The notes: generated from the letters alone by a model not told the origin. Positions 8,236 to 17,458 are shown, counted from the first letter of the stretch. The stretch is 64,000 nt of DNA from JAMQKA01 sp031569985 (GCF_031569985.1 NZ_JAMQKA010000007.1:92187-156186); one strand, 5' to 3'. Numbers and translations: made by a program.

Positions 8236-9348
8236 ATGTATTCAGTTCTATTTAGCATATTGTGTGGATTTTCTACTCTTCCGGGAATATTGCCGGCTAT
8301 TGAGCAATCGCTACCGCCCTCCATCTCCGTTGACTCTTCAACGACTGATACAGGCCAAGTAGAAAAAACCGAATTTGTCCTGCTCCCGATCTTCTTCTCC
8401 TCACCAGACACGCGCCTGGCGATTGGTATTTTGCCCCAAATCGTATTCCGAACTTCATCCGCCAGCAATCCCTCCAGCGTTCGCATGGATTCCTACTACA
8501 CCCAAAACAAGCAGTATCATTTACTCCTGCGGCCTAGAGTGTGGCTGCGGGATAATTCCTATAGCCTCACGGGCAAGTTTTCCCTCAAAAAATGGCCGAC
8601 TTCCTTTTATGGAATTGGGAATGCCAGCACAAGTGACAAGCAAAAGTTTACCGAACAGCTTTATGAGTCCTCCATCGAAGCAATGAAAAATATTGGAAAG
8701 GGATACTTCACCGGTCTGAACTACGCCCTGCGTTATGGTAAAATAAATCCTGAAAGCCCAGAGGCCCGGTCAACTCTTGCAACAGTCTCCGGCCATGGAA
8801 CAACACTGACCTCTTCCATTGGTTTTTTGTTCAGGCAAGACACACGCGATAATCACTTCTATCCGCGTAGAGGAGATTACCATACCCTGGAATTTTCTGT
8901 CGCCTCAAAATTGATGGGCAGTGACCACACCTTTGCGCAGTTCACTGCCGATTTTCACAAGTATATCCCCATCCATCGATCACACGTGCTGGCCGTTCAG
9001 GGTTTGGGCTCCGTCTCGGTCGGCGACCTGCCTTTTCGATTGCTACCCTCAGTGGGAAGCACAATGCGTGGATATTCCTCGGTGCGATACATCGACCGTA
9101 ACCTGGCAGCCCTACAGATAGAATATCGTGTGGCCCCGCTGTTTGGGAGGATCGGATTTGTTGCTTTTGCCGGCGTCGCGGATGTCTTTGAGCATCCTGA
9201 TGACTTGCATTTGGACAAGCTGAAATATGCCGTTGGAATCGGGATCCGTTACCTCTTCTCTCGTTCTAAAAAGATCAATATTCGCTTGGATTACGGTATT
9301 GGTCGCCGCAGCTCGGGCAACTATGTTGATTTAGGCGAAGCTTTTTAA
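8236..9348 (+). CDS. BamA/TamA-superfamily outer-membrane barrel protein (surface antigen D15-like)
   Basis: 370 residues, with a short hydrophobic leader and a Ser/Thr-rich linker, then a barrel. Diagnostic motifs of the Omp85 superfamily are present: 'RQDTRDNHFYPRRGDY' around residue 200 and 'MRGYSSVRYIDRNLAAL' around 275, the latter corresponding to the conserved (V/I)RG(Y/F) loop. No POTRA domains are recognisable, so it is a short barrel-only member; such proteins occur in Bacteroidota as insertion or lipase-type porins of unclear function. A good ribosome site (GGGGAG) precedes the ATG. It is divergent from the hybrid kinase gene. Confidence 0.8.
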   Translation: MYSVLFSILCGFSTLPGILPAIEQSLPPSISVDSSTTDTGQVEKTEFVLLPIFFSSPDTRLAIGILPQIVFRTSSASNPSSVRMDSYYTQNKQYHLLLRPRVWLRDNSYSLTGKFSLKKWPTSFYGIGNASTSDKQKFTEQLYESSIEAMKNIGKGYFTGLNYALRYGKINPESPEARSTLATVSGHGTTLTSSIGFLFRQDTRDNHFYPRRGDYHTLEFSVASKLMGSDHTFAQFTADFHKYIPIHRSHVLAVQGLGSVSVGDLPFRLLPSVGSTMRGYSSVRYIDRNLAALQIEYRVAPLFGRIGFVAFAGVADVFEHPDDLHLDKLKYAVGIGIRYLFSRSKKINIRLDYGIGRRSSGNYVDLGEAF

Positions 9349-9512
9349 ATAGCGTTGTTGCTGGTACGGAACCTGCAAACAAGTCAGGTGTTTAACTAGA
9401 GTCAAAAGAAAAGAAGAGTATATTTTCTTAAGGATTATTTAACAGTAAAAACCCTATTCAATGATTACCTTAGTAGTCCTAAAAACAAAGTCTTTTTGAC
9501 TAACAACTAAAC

Positions 9513-9537
9513 GAACCCTTCCAACCTAGCAGGGTTC
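9513..9537 (+). terminator. Stem-loop GAACCCT/AGGGTTC
   Basis: A 7-bp perfect stem with an 11-base loop, 165 bases after the barrel gene and 40 bases before the small gene at 9579. No strong T-tract follows, so it may be a weak terminator or a leader structure of the small gene. Confidence 0.35.
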
Positions 9538-9578
9538 GACCCCATAAGCTTTTGAAAATAAAAAGAGGAGAGATTACA

Positions 9579-9692
9579 ATGCAGGAAGAATTAGAAATTA
9601 TTACCGAAGAGGAAAAAGAACGATTCCGTGACCTTTACCAAAAAATTTTACAGGCCATTGAGTCTAATGAGGAGGATAATACAAATGAATAA
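9579..9692 (+). CDS. Small acidic protein, 37 residues
   Basis: ATG at 9579, stop TAA at 9690. The translation begins MQEELEIITEEEKERF and ends NEEDNTNE, giving a strongly acidic, probably helical peptide with 12 Glu. An excellent purine-rich ribosome site (AAAAGAGGAGAG, 9561-9572) lies 6 bases before the ATG, better than most in this window; this is the main reason to call it. No family is recognised and no neighbour explains it. Confidence 0.45.
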   Translation: MQEELEIITEEEKERFRDLYQKILQAIESNEEDNTNE

Positions 9693-9944
9693 ATTTTCTT
9701 AGGCCATTCAAGGGAAGAAATTAAACGATATAGGGGACTATGAATCCCATATAATTTCTTACTCTCCTGCCAGGCACCTATTCATATCTGTCATTTACTG
9801 CCACCTGTAATTGCTCCGGTTTTATATGTGCTTCTGAAGCTAAACAAGACTCCAGATATATACGCTTTTGTTAATCCAGTGGGATTTACCCATTTTTAGC
9901 TACAACCTTGTTTTCCATTTAGTTATGCATTAGTTAATAAATCT

Positions 9945-10541
9945 ATGACAGAACAGATCCTGTTCCAGCTGATTTTTTTGGCTCTGTCAAGTTCTCCAGC
10001 CGATGAACTGGATCAAACGGAGTTAGCAACCGAAATTAAAAATGGAAACCACCAGGCCTTTAAAACATTTTTTGAAAACCACCAGGATGCGTTATATCGC
10101 TTTCTGCTAAGCAAAGGAGTCTCAGAACAAACGGCAGAGGACCTCATTCAGCAGGCCTTCATCACTATCTGGGAAAAAAGAAATGGGATCGACGAAACGA
10201 AATCATTACGAGGATATCTTTTCAGAATTGCCTACACACGGATGCTTAACCACTTTCGTGACCGTGCAAAATTTAATGATGAAGAACCCGACATCTCGGA
10301 TGAGTCCTCCCTGACTCCAGAAGACCATGCCCGACACCAAGACCTGTTATCTGCCGTTGAAGATGCCATTGAACAGATGCCAGAAAAGAGGCGCATGGTA
10401 TTTGAATTTTGTTTTATGCAGGGATTTACCTACAAGGAAACAGCAGGCACGCTTGGGGTCACCCGCAAAACAGTCGAAAATCATATGGGACTCGCGCTCA
10501 AGGATATCCGTAGTGCACTTGGGGAATTCTCCGACTTTTAG
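9945..10541 (+). CDS. ECF RNA polymerase sigma factor (FecI-like)
   Basis: A 198-residue sigma-70 family protein. Region 2 is visible around residues 40-105 ('FFENHQDALYRFLLSKGVS', 'EDLIQQAFITIWEKR', 'LRGYLFRIAYTRMLNHFRD') and region 4 around 145-190 ('MPEKRRMVFEFCFMQG', 'TYKETAGTLGVTRKTVENHM'). The N-terminal 20 residues are unusually hydrophobic for an ECF factor, and no clear ribosome site precedes the ATG, so the start is uncertain. It is followed by a lipoprotein, FecR and TonB receptor, the standard cell-surface signalling arrangement in which FecR holds the sigma factor until the receptor is occupied. Confidence 0.88.
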   Translation: MTEQILFQLIFLALSSSPADELDQTELATEIKNGNHQAFKTFFENHQDALYRFLLSKGVSEQTAEDLIQQAFITIWEKRNGIDETKSLRGYLFRIAYTRMLNHFRDRAKFNDEEPDISDESSLTPEDHARHQDLLSAVEDAIEQMPEKRRMVFEFCFMQGFTYKETAGTLGVTRKTVENHMGLALKDIRSALGEFSDF

Positions 10542-10619
10542 CTTGTTTTTATAGAAATATGCATACAAAACAATAATTTACAGACAAAATTTTCTACATT
10601 AGCAAAAACCGTTAGGGGT

Positions 10620-10645
10620 AACCCCCTGCTTGATGTGTAATAAGC
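10620..10645 (+). promoter_or_regulatory. Putative ECF-type promoter, AACCC-n11-GTGTAATA
   Basis: The block AACCC, then 11 bases, then GTGTAATA ends 40 bases before the lipoprotein start. The same block, with the same spacing and 18 of the first 23 bases identical, lies on the minus strand at 54273-54298 before the other FecR gene. AACCC resembles the -35 AAC of ECF promoters. The local AGGGGTAACCCCCT also forms a short palindrome. The similarity is seen; the promoter role is inferred. Confidence 0.5.
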
Positions 10646-10685
10646 ACAAAGATTCCTTAATACATATCAACTAACGGAGATTATT

Positions 10686-12869
10686 ATGCAAACGGCTTCT
10701 AAACCTAAAATTAATTTTCGGAACCCACTTTTTTTTATAGTGGTTGCGATTACGTTGGCTCTTTCGGGGTGTACACTTGACGGCTTATCAGACGAACCTG
10801 TAAATACTGAGGTAAGCGAGTCGGATCTTGAGGCGGCAAGCCAGATTCTGGGTGAATCACTTTCCGATGAAAACAGCGGTGTGATGGCAAGCCTGAACGA
10901 TGCCCTTTCGACGGTATCGAGCAGTGGATTTGAGCGAGCCAAGGCCAAATCAGAAGACGGCTCCTCCCTGCAATCACATGATGATGACAGCAACAGCGGG
11001 CGTGGTGAAGAGCGCAACTTCAGCTACAATTACAACTCGGAAACCGGGGTTCACACTATAGCATTTGAGCGGATTGTACATAACAATGAATATTTCAAGA
11101 GCGTCAAGGATACGCTTAAATATATCTTTACTGACAATAACGGTCAGTTTATTGCCTTCCCGCGACAAAATAAAGATCGAATCGAAACGATCGATTTCAA
11201 GGGATTCCGCGAAGGACAGATCGAGTCGCAGGTCAGGGAATCTCATTTTGTACGTCAGGATACCTTTTTCATTGACGGAGCGTCTGAAGCATCGTCCATA
11301 TTGCGAATCGACGGCGTTCACCATGGACGGGGTGAGCTCAGCACTCAAAATGATGCTGGAGAAAACCTGCAGCGAAACTATAATACGAAGATTAGTTTCC
11401 TCGACATACAGATTGACAAAACGGTGGTAGCGGAAAACAGAGGTCTTGAGCAGGGGGTTACCGGGACCTTAAGCTGGGAGATGGTTATCGAAAAGAGCAC
11501 CAACGGAAGCACCGAAACGAAAACCATTACCGGTACCGTTGAAATGAACGGTGACGGTACGGCACTGCTGCGCTTCGAAGGATTTCAAAAGCTGTTCCTT
11601 ATCAATCTCGATGACGGGGATGTCAGGGATCATGATGATGAATTCGAAGGTCGCGTCAAGCGCGTAAATATAGATGCCAACACTTTTGTACTGGCCAGCG
11701 GGCGTACAATCAAACTATCTGAAGAGGTGGAAATCAGCGATGATAGCGATGTTACGAGACTTGAACAAGTAGGAAGAGCGATTGAAGATGGAGCCCACGT
11801 AAAGGCTGAGGGATCAGGTTCTGTTGAAGGCGACCAGTTTATCGCTACCGAAGTCACATTTGAGGTTGAAGAAAGTGATGGCCGGCACTTTGAAGGCTGG
11901 GTGAATAGAATCAACCTCGATACCGGCATTCTTACGTTTAATGAAGAGGATCATGTGCGTTTTGGAGAAAAGTCCATTATCTCAGAAAGTGGAGATCTTC
12001 TGTCACTGGCAGGCGTTAAGGAGGCTCTTGAAAATGGCTATCAAGTAAAAATAATTGGATACGGAAAGGCAGATGAAAACTCTGATGCCGAGCTGTTGGT
12101 CGTGGAAGCTAAGTTTCAAACGGACCGCAAAGAGTTCGAGGGCCATGTGACCGCAGTACACCCAGACTTGGGAACCTTTACCATTGGCGGCGAACTCACC
12201 ATACAGATCAATGATAATACCACTATTTCGCAAGAAGGAAATCTGTATAATCTGACGGAAGTTGCTGAAGCCCTTGAAATGGGATATGATGTGGTTGCTT
12301 TCGGTGGCGGGATACGCACCAACGATACCGAAACCGGATTGCTGGCAAATAAAGTCACTTTCAAAGTTCGGTCTGAACAGTTTGAAGGTCATATCACCGG
12401 GGTAAGCCTGGATGCAGGTACCTTCACTATTAACCAGGAATTGACCATACGTGTTGGCGACAATACCATTGTCTCGGAAAGTGGTAATCTCTACAGCTTG
12501 CAAGAAGCTGCTGAAGCATTGGAAGCCGGTGCTGATATTGTAGCATATGGTTCCGGGAAAATTTCCAGCAGTACGGACAGCAAATTGATTGCAAATGAGG
12601 TCGTATTCAAAGCCCAACACGAAGAGTTTGAAGGCAACGTAACGGCTGTTAATCTTGAAACCGGTACTTTTACGCTGGATGAAGAACTGACAATCCGAGT
12701 TGGCGAAGAAACGATTATTTCAGAAAGCGGAGAGTTCCACACGCTTGGTGCTGTTGCCGAAGCCCTTGAACAGGGACAGGCTGTAGTCGCCTTTGGTGAC
12801 GGAATCTATGACCGGGCTACCGATGCCAGAATTCTTGCAGCCGAAGTCAGGTTTGAGCTCACGCAATAA
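10686..12869 (+). CDS. Lipoprotein with five tandem DUF5666 repeats
   Basis: 727 residues. The signal peptide ends in lipobox LSGC (Cys29). Residues 30-310 form an acidic N-terminal domain. Five repeats of about 82 residues then start near 319, 401, 483, 565 and 647, each opening with (E/H/Q)FEG-x-V-x-x-(V/I) and ending '(A/V)-x-(E/K)V-x-F'. These match DUF5666, a small beta-barrel-like module of unknown function. The last three repeats are most alike, pointing to recent duplication. It sits between the sigma gene and FecR, has its own good ribosome site (GGAG) and carries the putative ECF promoter in front, so it is probably the first gene of the regulated operon. Confidence 0.8.
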   Translation: MQTASKPKINFRNPLFFIVVAITLALSGCTLDGLSDEPVNTEVSESDLEAASQILGESLSDENSGVMASLNDALSTVSSSGFERAKAKSEDGSSLQSHDDDSNSGRGEERNFSYNYNSETGVHTIAFERIVHNNEYFKSVKDTLKYIFTDNNGQFIAFPRQNKDRIETIDFKGFREGQIESQVRESHFVRQDTFFIDGASEASSILRIDGVHHGRGELSTQNDAGENLQRNYNTKISFLDIQIDKTVVAENRGLEQGVTGTLSWEMVIEKSTNGSTETKTITGTVEMNGDGTALLRFEGFQKLFLINLDDGDVRDHDDEFEGRVKRVNIDANTFVLASGRTIKLSEEVEISDDSDVTRLEQVGRAIEDGAHVKAEGSGSVEGDQFIATEVTFEVEESDGRHFEGWVNRINLDTGILTFNEEDHVRFGEKSIISESGDLLSLAGVKEALENGYQVKIIGYGKADENSDAELLVVEAKFQTDRKEFEGHVTAVHPDLGTFTIGGELTIQINDNTTISQEGNLYNLTEVAEALEMGYDVVAFGGGIRTNDTETGLLANKVTFKVRSEQFEGHITGVSLDAGTFTINQELTIRVGDNTIVSESGNLYSLQEAAEALEAGADIVAYGSGKISSSTDSKLIANEVVFKAQHEEFEGNVTAVNLETGTFTLDEELTIRVGEETIISESGEFHTLGAVAEALEQGQAVVAFGDGIYDRATDARILAAEVRFELTQ

Positions 12870-12888
12870 TCTAAATTTAGACATCAGG

Positions 12889-12917
12889 GCGGGCCGATTC
12901 CCAAAAAGTCGGTCCGC
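12889..12917 (+). terminator. Stem-loop between the DUF5666 lipoprotein and FecR
   Basis: GCGGGCCGA pairs with TCGGTCCGC (8 canonical pairs and one G-T) around an 11-base loop, followed by TCATTTAATCTT. It lies 20 bases after the lipoprotein stop and 18 before FecR. With a weak T-run it may be a leaky terminator that lowers FecR and receptor output relative to the lipoprotein. Confidence 0.5.
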
Positions 12918-12934
12918 TCATTTAATCTTAACCC

Positions 12935-13903
12935 ATGGCTGATAAATTTAACATACCAGAAGATGATCGGGACTTGATACTGGCCCGGGAAATCGGCCAG
13001 CGATTGGATACCGGGTCCAGCTTATCTGATATATCGGATCCCCTGATGCAACCGTTGCTGAAATTCCGTGAGGAAAGGGAAAAACGCTCATCCCGCCTGA
13101 AGACTGATTCAACAGGTTTATGGAATTCTATTGAGCAACAGATTTCTCCGGATGAACAAAGTACCCCAAATTACCGATTGTACAATCTCAGAAATTACCG
13201 GGTTTGGGCCGCTGCAGCAGCAATTCTTCTTATTGTTACTACTGGATTGTTTTATTTGTTAAACCAGCCGACAGCTACCTTAATTACTGAAACACAAGGT
13301 TTTACCCAAACCATTAATTTAGCAGACGGTAGCACTGTTACCCTACGCCCTTATTCTAAAATTCATCTTGTTACTGAAAGTCCCGAAAAGCTGGAATATG
13401 ATCTCACCGGCGAAGCTTTTTTTGATGTCGTTTCAAATCCCGACCGAACATTTTCGGTCAAAGCCGGTAACGGGCGTGTGAATGTACTGGGCACAAGCTT
13501 TATGCTGAGCAGTTGGGGAGACCTGGTCCAAGTCTACCTACAAGAAGGTTCTGTACAGTTTGAGACGGTAGACCGCTCTGCATCCACAACTCTGGAGCCC
13601 GGTGAATATGCTTCGATAAGTGGATCCAGACTTACTGAACCGGAAACTGCCAACGAAGAGCTTTTTACTGACTGGATAAATAACGAGCTGGCATTCCAGG
13701 ATCAGCCGGCACAGTATGTCTTTTCCGAACTTGAGCAACATTTTAATATATCAATCACCGCTTCCAGGAACATTGCAGAAACCCGGATTGGCGGGCGCCT
13801 CAGCCTAGAAAATCTTGAAGCCAGCCTGAATGATCTGGGGCTGGTTCTTGGCGGTACATTCATCTCAACGGGGGAAAAACAATACAGATTTGAAGCCGAA
13901 TAA
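12935..13903 (+). CDS. FecR-family anti-sigma factor
   Basis: 322 residues: a cytoplasmic N-terminus of about 90 residues, a single membrane helix ('AAAAILLIVTTGLFYLL', about 93-110), then a periplasmic FecR domain ('TLADGSTVTL'-like 'NLADGSTVTLRPYSKI', 'GEAFFDVVSNPDRTFSVKAGNGRVNVLGTSF') and a C-terminal DUF4974-type part ending 'GTFISTGEKQYRFEAE' that would contact the receptor's STN domain. It should control the ECF sigma factor at 9945. The receptor gene follows after 23 bases. Confidence 0.9.
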   Translation: MADKFNIPEDDRDLILAREIGQRLDTGSSLSDISDPLMQPLLKFREEREKRSSRLKTDSTGLWNSIEQQISPDEQSTPNYRLYNLRNYRVWAAAAAILLIVTTGLFYLLNQPTATLITETQGFTQTINLADGSTVTLRPYSKIHLVTESPEKLEYDLTGEAFFDVVSNPDRTFSVKAGNGRVNVLGTSFMLSSWGDLVQVYLQEGSVQFETVDRSASTTLEPGEYASISGSRLTEPETANEELFTDWINNELAFQDQPAQYVFSELEQHFNISITASRNIAETRIGGRLSLENLEASLNDLGLVLGGTFISTGEKQYRFEAE

Positions 13904-13926
13904 TAACGCTTGAACACGTGTGAGGT

Positions 13927-16572
13927 ATGTTGGATTATTTGAAGAAGAAGGGGATACTATTCCTCGGTACAATCAGCTTATGTCTATTGGCCATACCTGT
14001 CTATGGCCAATTTTCATATAACAATGCCCCCCTCATTGAGATCATAAATGATCTGCAGAATCAAACGCCGTACCGCTTTCTCTACAGGGAAGCTCATATC
14101 AACCAGGTAAATCTGTCTTTCAAATCCACGGAGGATGATTTACTCAGCAGTATGCGACCTTTGCTGGAGCATCAAAAGATTGCAATGCGCGTAGATACGG
14201 CACGAAAACAGGTGATCCTATTCCGGTCTAAAACAACCCGAAAAACCTCGAGGGTGCAGATATCAGGTTTTGTAGTGGACGCATCCACGGGGGAACGACT
14301 GCCCTACGCTACAGTAAAATGGAAACAGCATGGCGAGGTAAAAGGGACTATTTCAAACAGCGCGGGCTATTTTGTAATAGATAATGCCAGTACCTCCTCC
14401 AAACTGCTCTTGACAGCTTCATACATAGGCTACGGTCCTTCCACTGCTGAGATCAATCTGGGTGCCAACAGTCCGGTTAATGACCTCACGATCCGGCTCT
14501 CACCAGAATCGATCGATGGAAATGAGATTGTCGTTACCGGGCAGAAGTATTTCAATTCGATTAACGAGGAACTCGAACGCTTTGTGGATATCGGATCATT
14601 CAGCCCGTTTGGAGAAACCAATACCATCCGCGGATTGCAGCAATTGCCATCGGTAGGCATGACTACCGCAATGAGTGATGGCATCCATGTGCGGGGTAGT
14701 TCCTCCGACGGTTTCCATGTGATGCTGGACGGAACCTCTATTTTTAACCAGAGTCACCTGTTTGGGCTACTTGACAGCTTTAATTCAGATGTACTGCGGC
14801 GCAGTGGACTGTTTTACGATATCGCCCCGGCCCAGTACCAAGCCCCTCCCGGGGGCACGCTCTCCCTGCTTACCAAAACCGGTTCTCTGAACAATCTAAG
14901 CGCTACCGCAGGATTTAGCAACTCATCGTACCGGGCCACCATTGAGGGACCGATTAAAAAAGGAAAAAGCAGCTGGTTGCTGTCAGGTCGCCATTCCTAT
15001 ATGAATACGGTGGACTGGCTCAATAATGCTGGACTTGTGGAATGGGGACTGGATATCGATCGCTCCCGGGAAATCCTGGAGCCCAACCTGGTGGATGTTG
15101 AATCCAGACTGATTACACCGGGCGACTACCAAGCACGTTTCTACGACCTGCACGGAAAGCTATATTTCGAGGGTGACCATGGCGGGCGCTTTTATGTCAG
15201 CGGGTATTATGGGGCCGACCTCACCGACCAGGCTGCAGAACGACTGGTGAGAACGTTTAATGATGTGGCCAACAGTGGTGAATTGAGCCCGATCAATGTT
15301 GAAACCCAAAACGGCTGGTATAACCTGGCGGGCAGTGTACATTATGAAAACTCCATCTCTACTTCTGTTTTTAATCATAGCATGGCGGGATTCAGCGTAT
15401 ACGAGACAGATTATTCCAAGGAAGACTTCACATATGTACAATTTGATGAAGGTAACACCTTGATGCAGGCGTTTGTCTACCCTTTTGCAAACCGCAGTAT
15501 CATCAATGAATTCAAGGCTGAGGAGAGCATTGACCTGGATTTCTATACCTTTATCTGGACCATTGGTTCTTCCTATCAATACTACCTTGGGGAATATTAT
15601 GAACGCTCTTTCGATCGCCCGGGGTTCTTCTCACATGTATCCTCACACAAAATTAATGCTTACACACAGCTTGATTTTAACGGCTGGAAATATCTTCGGA
15701 TGAATGCGGGTGCTCGAGTTCATTACTTCACCAATGGCTCATTCCTGGGAGCATCTCCAAGGATAAAATTAGAACTACTTCCTGAACAAGCGGTATCTTT
15801 TAGCTTTGGATATAGCAGAAACTACAAATTTCTCCACCAGGTCAACCTGTTTAACGTCGTCAGTTCGGATGTCTGGGTATTGAGTAATGAATCCCAGCCC
15901 CCCAGTGAGGTCGACTACATCACCACTGGACTCTACTTAAAACCCGCGCCCTTTACTTTTCTCCAGGCCGAAGCCTATGTAAAATCCTTTGATAACCTCC
16001 GGTTGCACGAGATCAATACACAATCTTTAACAAACACTTTTGCAGAAGCACCGTGGTTTTTTGATAACAGCGGATATGGAAGAGGGTTAGAATTATTGCT
16101 AAAGAACAGTTTCAATCGATTTAGTCTGACACAGACCTTTACATGGTCACGCATGGAACTCGAAAACAGTCGCATAAGGCAGGGGGCTGCTTTTCCCGTT
16201 GAGTGGGATCGCACATATCGCTACTCGATATCTGCAGAACTAAATCCGGTAGACAATTTTCATCTTTACCTCTCTTGGATGTATGCTTCAGGTACTCCTA
16301 ACCAGCTTGCAACTTTTGGACCTGACACCCAAAAACGCCTCAACGATTACTACCGAACCGATCTGAGCCTGGAGTACAAACTAAAGACACAACACATTAG
16401 TAGTGACCTCTCAGTCTCTTTCTTCAACTTGTTTGACAGGCAAAATCCCTGGTACCGGGAATATTCATTTGTCATAGACAGGACGAAACCCCGGGACCGC
16501 TTAAGAACTACTCCGGTGACCGTTTTTGACCTTGGATTTCAACCCTCGTTCAATTTCTCCCTGACTTTTTAA
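13927..16572 (+). CDS. TonB-dependent receptor with STN signalling domain
   Basis: 881 residues: signal peptide (to about 'VYGQ', residue 28); STN/secretin-like domain (30-100, 'PLIEIINDLQNQTPYRFLY'); a CarboxypepD_reg-like strand domain (113-200, 'ISGFVVDASTGERLPYATV'); plug domain with 'GLQQLPSVG' and 'GIHVRGSSSDGFHVMLDG'; and a beta barrel ending in the aromatic 'FNFSLTF'. STN domains pass ligand occupancy to FecR, so this is the sensor of the sigma/FecR unit beside it. No SusD partner is adjacent, so the ligand is more likely a small molecule or metal complex than a large glycan, but it cannot be named. Confidence 0.9.
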   Translation: MLDYLKKKGILFLGTISLCLLAIPVYGQFSYNNAPLIEIINDLQNQTPYRFLYREAHINQVNLSFKSTEDDLLSSMRPLLEHQKIAMRVDTARKQVILFRSKTTRKTSRVQISGFVVDASTGERLPYATVKWKQHGEVKGTISNSAGYFVIDNASTSSKLLLTASYIGYGPSTAEINLGANSPVNDLTIRLSPESIDGNEIVVTGQKYFNSINEELERFVDIGSFSPFGETNTIRGLQQLPSVGMTTAMSDGIHVRGSSSDGFHVMLDGTSIFNQSHLFGLLDSFNSDVLRRSGLFYDIAPAQYQAPPGGTLSLLTKTGSLNNLSATAGFSNSSYRATIEGPIKKGKSSWLLSGRHSYMNTVDWLNNAGLVEWGLDIDRSREILEPNLVDVESRLITPGDYQARFYDLHGKLYFEGDHGGRFYVSGYYGADLTDQAAERLVRTFNDVANSGELSPINVETQNGWYNLAGSVHYENSISTSVFNHSMAGFSVYETDYSKEDFTYVQFDEGNTLMQAFVYPFANRSIINEFKAEESIDLDFYTFIWTIGSSYQYYLGEYYERSFDRPGFFSHVSSHKINAYTQLDFNGWKYLRMNAGARVHYFTNGSFLGASPRIKLELLPEQAVSFSFGYSRNYKFLHQVNLFNVVSSDVWVLSNESQPPSEVDYITTGLYLKPAPFTFLQAEAYVKSFDNLRLHEINTQSLTNTFAEAPWFFDNSGYGRGLELLLKNSFNRFSLTQTFTWSRMELENSRIRQGAAFPVEWDRTYRYSISAELNPVDNFHLYLSWMYASGTPNQLATFGPDTQKRLNDYYRTDLSLEYKLKTQHISSDLSVSFFNLFDRQNPWYREYSFVIDRTKPRDRLRTTPVTVFDLGFQPSFNFSLTF

Positions 16573-16581
16573 GATGATCCG

Positions 16582-16842
16582 TTATTCTACAAAGTAGACA
16601 TCCGGATCGTCGATGACTTCTGTACCATCTTTTATATCAGGGCCCTTATTAGAGAAAACGAACTCCCGCGCACGCTCCTCGTCATCCACATCAAAGTATA
16701 GTACAACCTCTTCTGGATCGTCGACATTCTGCCACAGCTTCTTCAACTTCATACCCGCTTCTCGCTGGGCTTCTCTGTGGGACTCAAAGATTTCTCTCCA
16801 TCTTATAAAATCAGTTACCTTGTGTCTTACTATTAATTGCAT
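16582..16842 (-). CDS. Small cyclase-like dimeric alpha/beta-barrel protein
   Basis: 86 residues with the ferredoxin-like pattern of the antibiotic-monooxygenase/cyclase superfamily: 'MQLIVRHKVTDFIRWREIF', 'EVVLYFDVDDEERAREFV' and a C-terminal 'DPDVYFVE'. Members of this subgroup are often annotated simply as 'cyclase'; no substrate is known. A strong ribosome site (GGAGGAG) precedes the ATG. It is convergent with the receptor gene, only 9 bases away, and stands alone. Confidence 0.65.
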   Translation of the reverse strand: MQLIVRHKVTDFIRWREIFESHREAQREAGMKLKKLWQNVDDPEEVVLYFDVDDEERAREFVFSNKGPDIKDGTEVIDDPDVYFVE

Positions 16843-17029
16843 AACTGGCTCCTCCTAACAAATTAATACCTGCAGGATTTTTTCCCGTCTTTCTTATATG
16901 ATGTAAACAATTATTGCAGGAAGCAAAGTTCATACAAAATTGTTACACAAATCTAACATTAAAGAGTGAGTGGGAAATGAACCAGCTTTACATGTTAATT
17001 TACAGTAAATCCCATTGAAAAAATTACAA

Positions 17030-17458
17030 TTAACCAACCACTACAGAATTAAGATGTATAAGAATCTGCTTCCAGCCTTCCGTGTGATTCTTCTTCATCT
17101 CCTCGTTTGGCAAGAAATCGTGTTTTAGCTTGACTTCTGTTCCCCCATTCACCTCGCTTAACGTTATAGTGACAACCGTATCTTGCACAGCATGGGAGTT
17201 CCAGGTGAATACCAGTTTTTCATTGGGAATAATCTCCTTGTATTTCCCCTCGTGACTGTAAGTATCATTCTTTCCATGCATGTCAATCTGGTATTTGCCA
17301 CCCACCTTGGGATCATTCTCAACCGTGGCCGACCAACCATCTGCCCCCGCATAAAACCACTTTTGCATAATTTCACCATTAGTTAGCGCCTCAAAAATTG
17401 TTTCACGATCTGCATTAATGACTTTTGAAACAGTAAGACTTTTGTTGTTTTCTGCCAT
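17030..17458 (-). CDS. SRPBCC/AHSA1-family protein
   Basis: 142 residues with the Bet-v1-like SRPBCC fold of the activator-of-Hsp90 (AHSA1) type: N-terminal 'INADRETIFEALTNGEIMQKW', central strands 'VGGKYQIDMHG' and 'EKLVFTWNSH', and C-terminal helix 'NHTEGWKQILIHLNSVV'. In many bacteria such genes are paired with an ArsR regulator immediately upstream; here that partner is present only as the frameshifted remnant at 17508-17833. A GGAG ribosome site precedes the start. The ligand is unknown. Confidence 0.85.
   Translation of the reverse strand: MAENNKSLTVSKVINADRETIFEALTNGEIMQKWFYAGADGWSATVENDPKVGGKYQIDMHGKNDTYSHEGKYKEIIPNEKLVFTWNSHAVQDTVVTITLSEVNGGTEVKLKHDFLPNEEMKKNHTEGWKQILIHLNSVVVG

Larger units (their letters stand above)
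9349..9944. other. Intergenic region with a hairpin and one small gene
   Basis: 596 bases between the barrel gene and the ECF sigma gene. It holds the 9513-9537 stem-loop and a probable 37-codon gene (both listed separately). The rest is AT-rich and shows nothing I can name. Confidence 0.5.

Noticed and set aside
12003..12620. Minus-strand open frame of 205 codons
   Set aside because: Antisense to the DUF5666 repeats; its internal repetition only reflects the repeats on the coding strand.
9945..16572. Assignment of the first ECF/FecR/TonB unit as a glycan utilisation locus
   Set aside because: There is no SusD and no glycoside hydrolase nearby; a glycan role has no support here.
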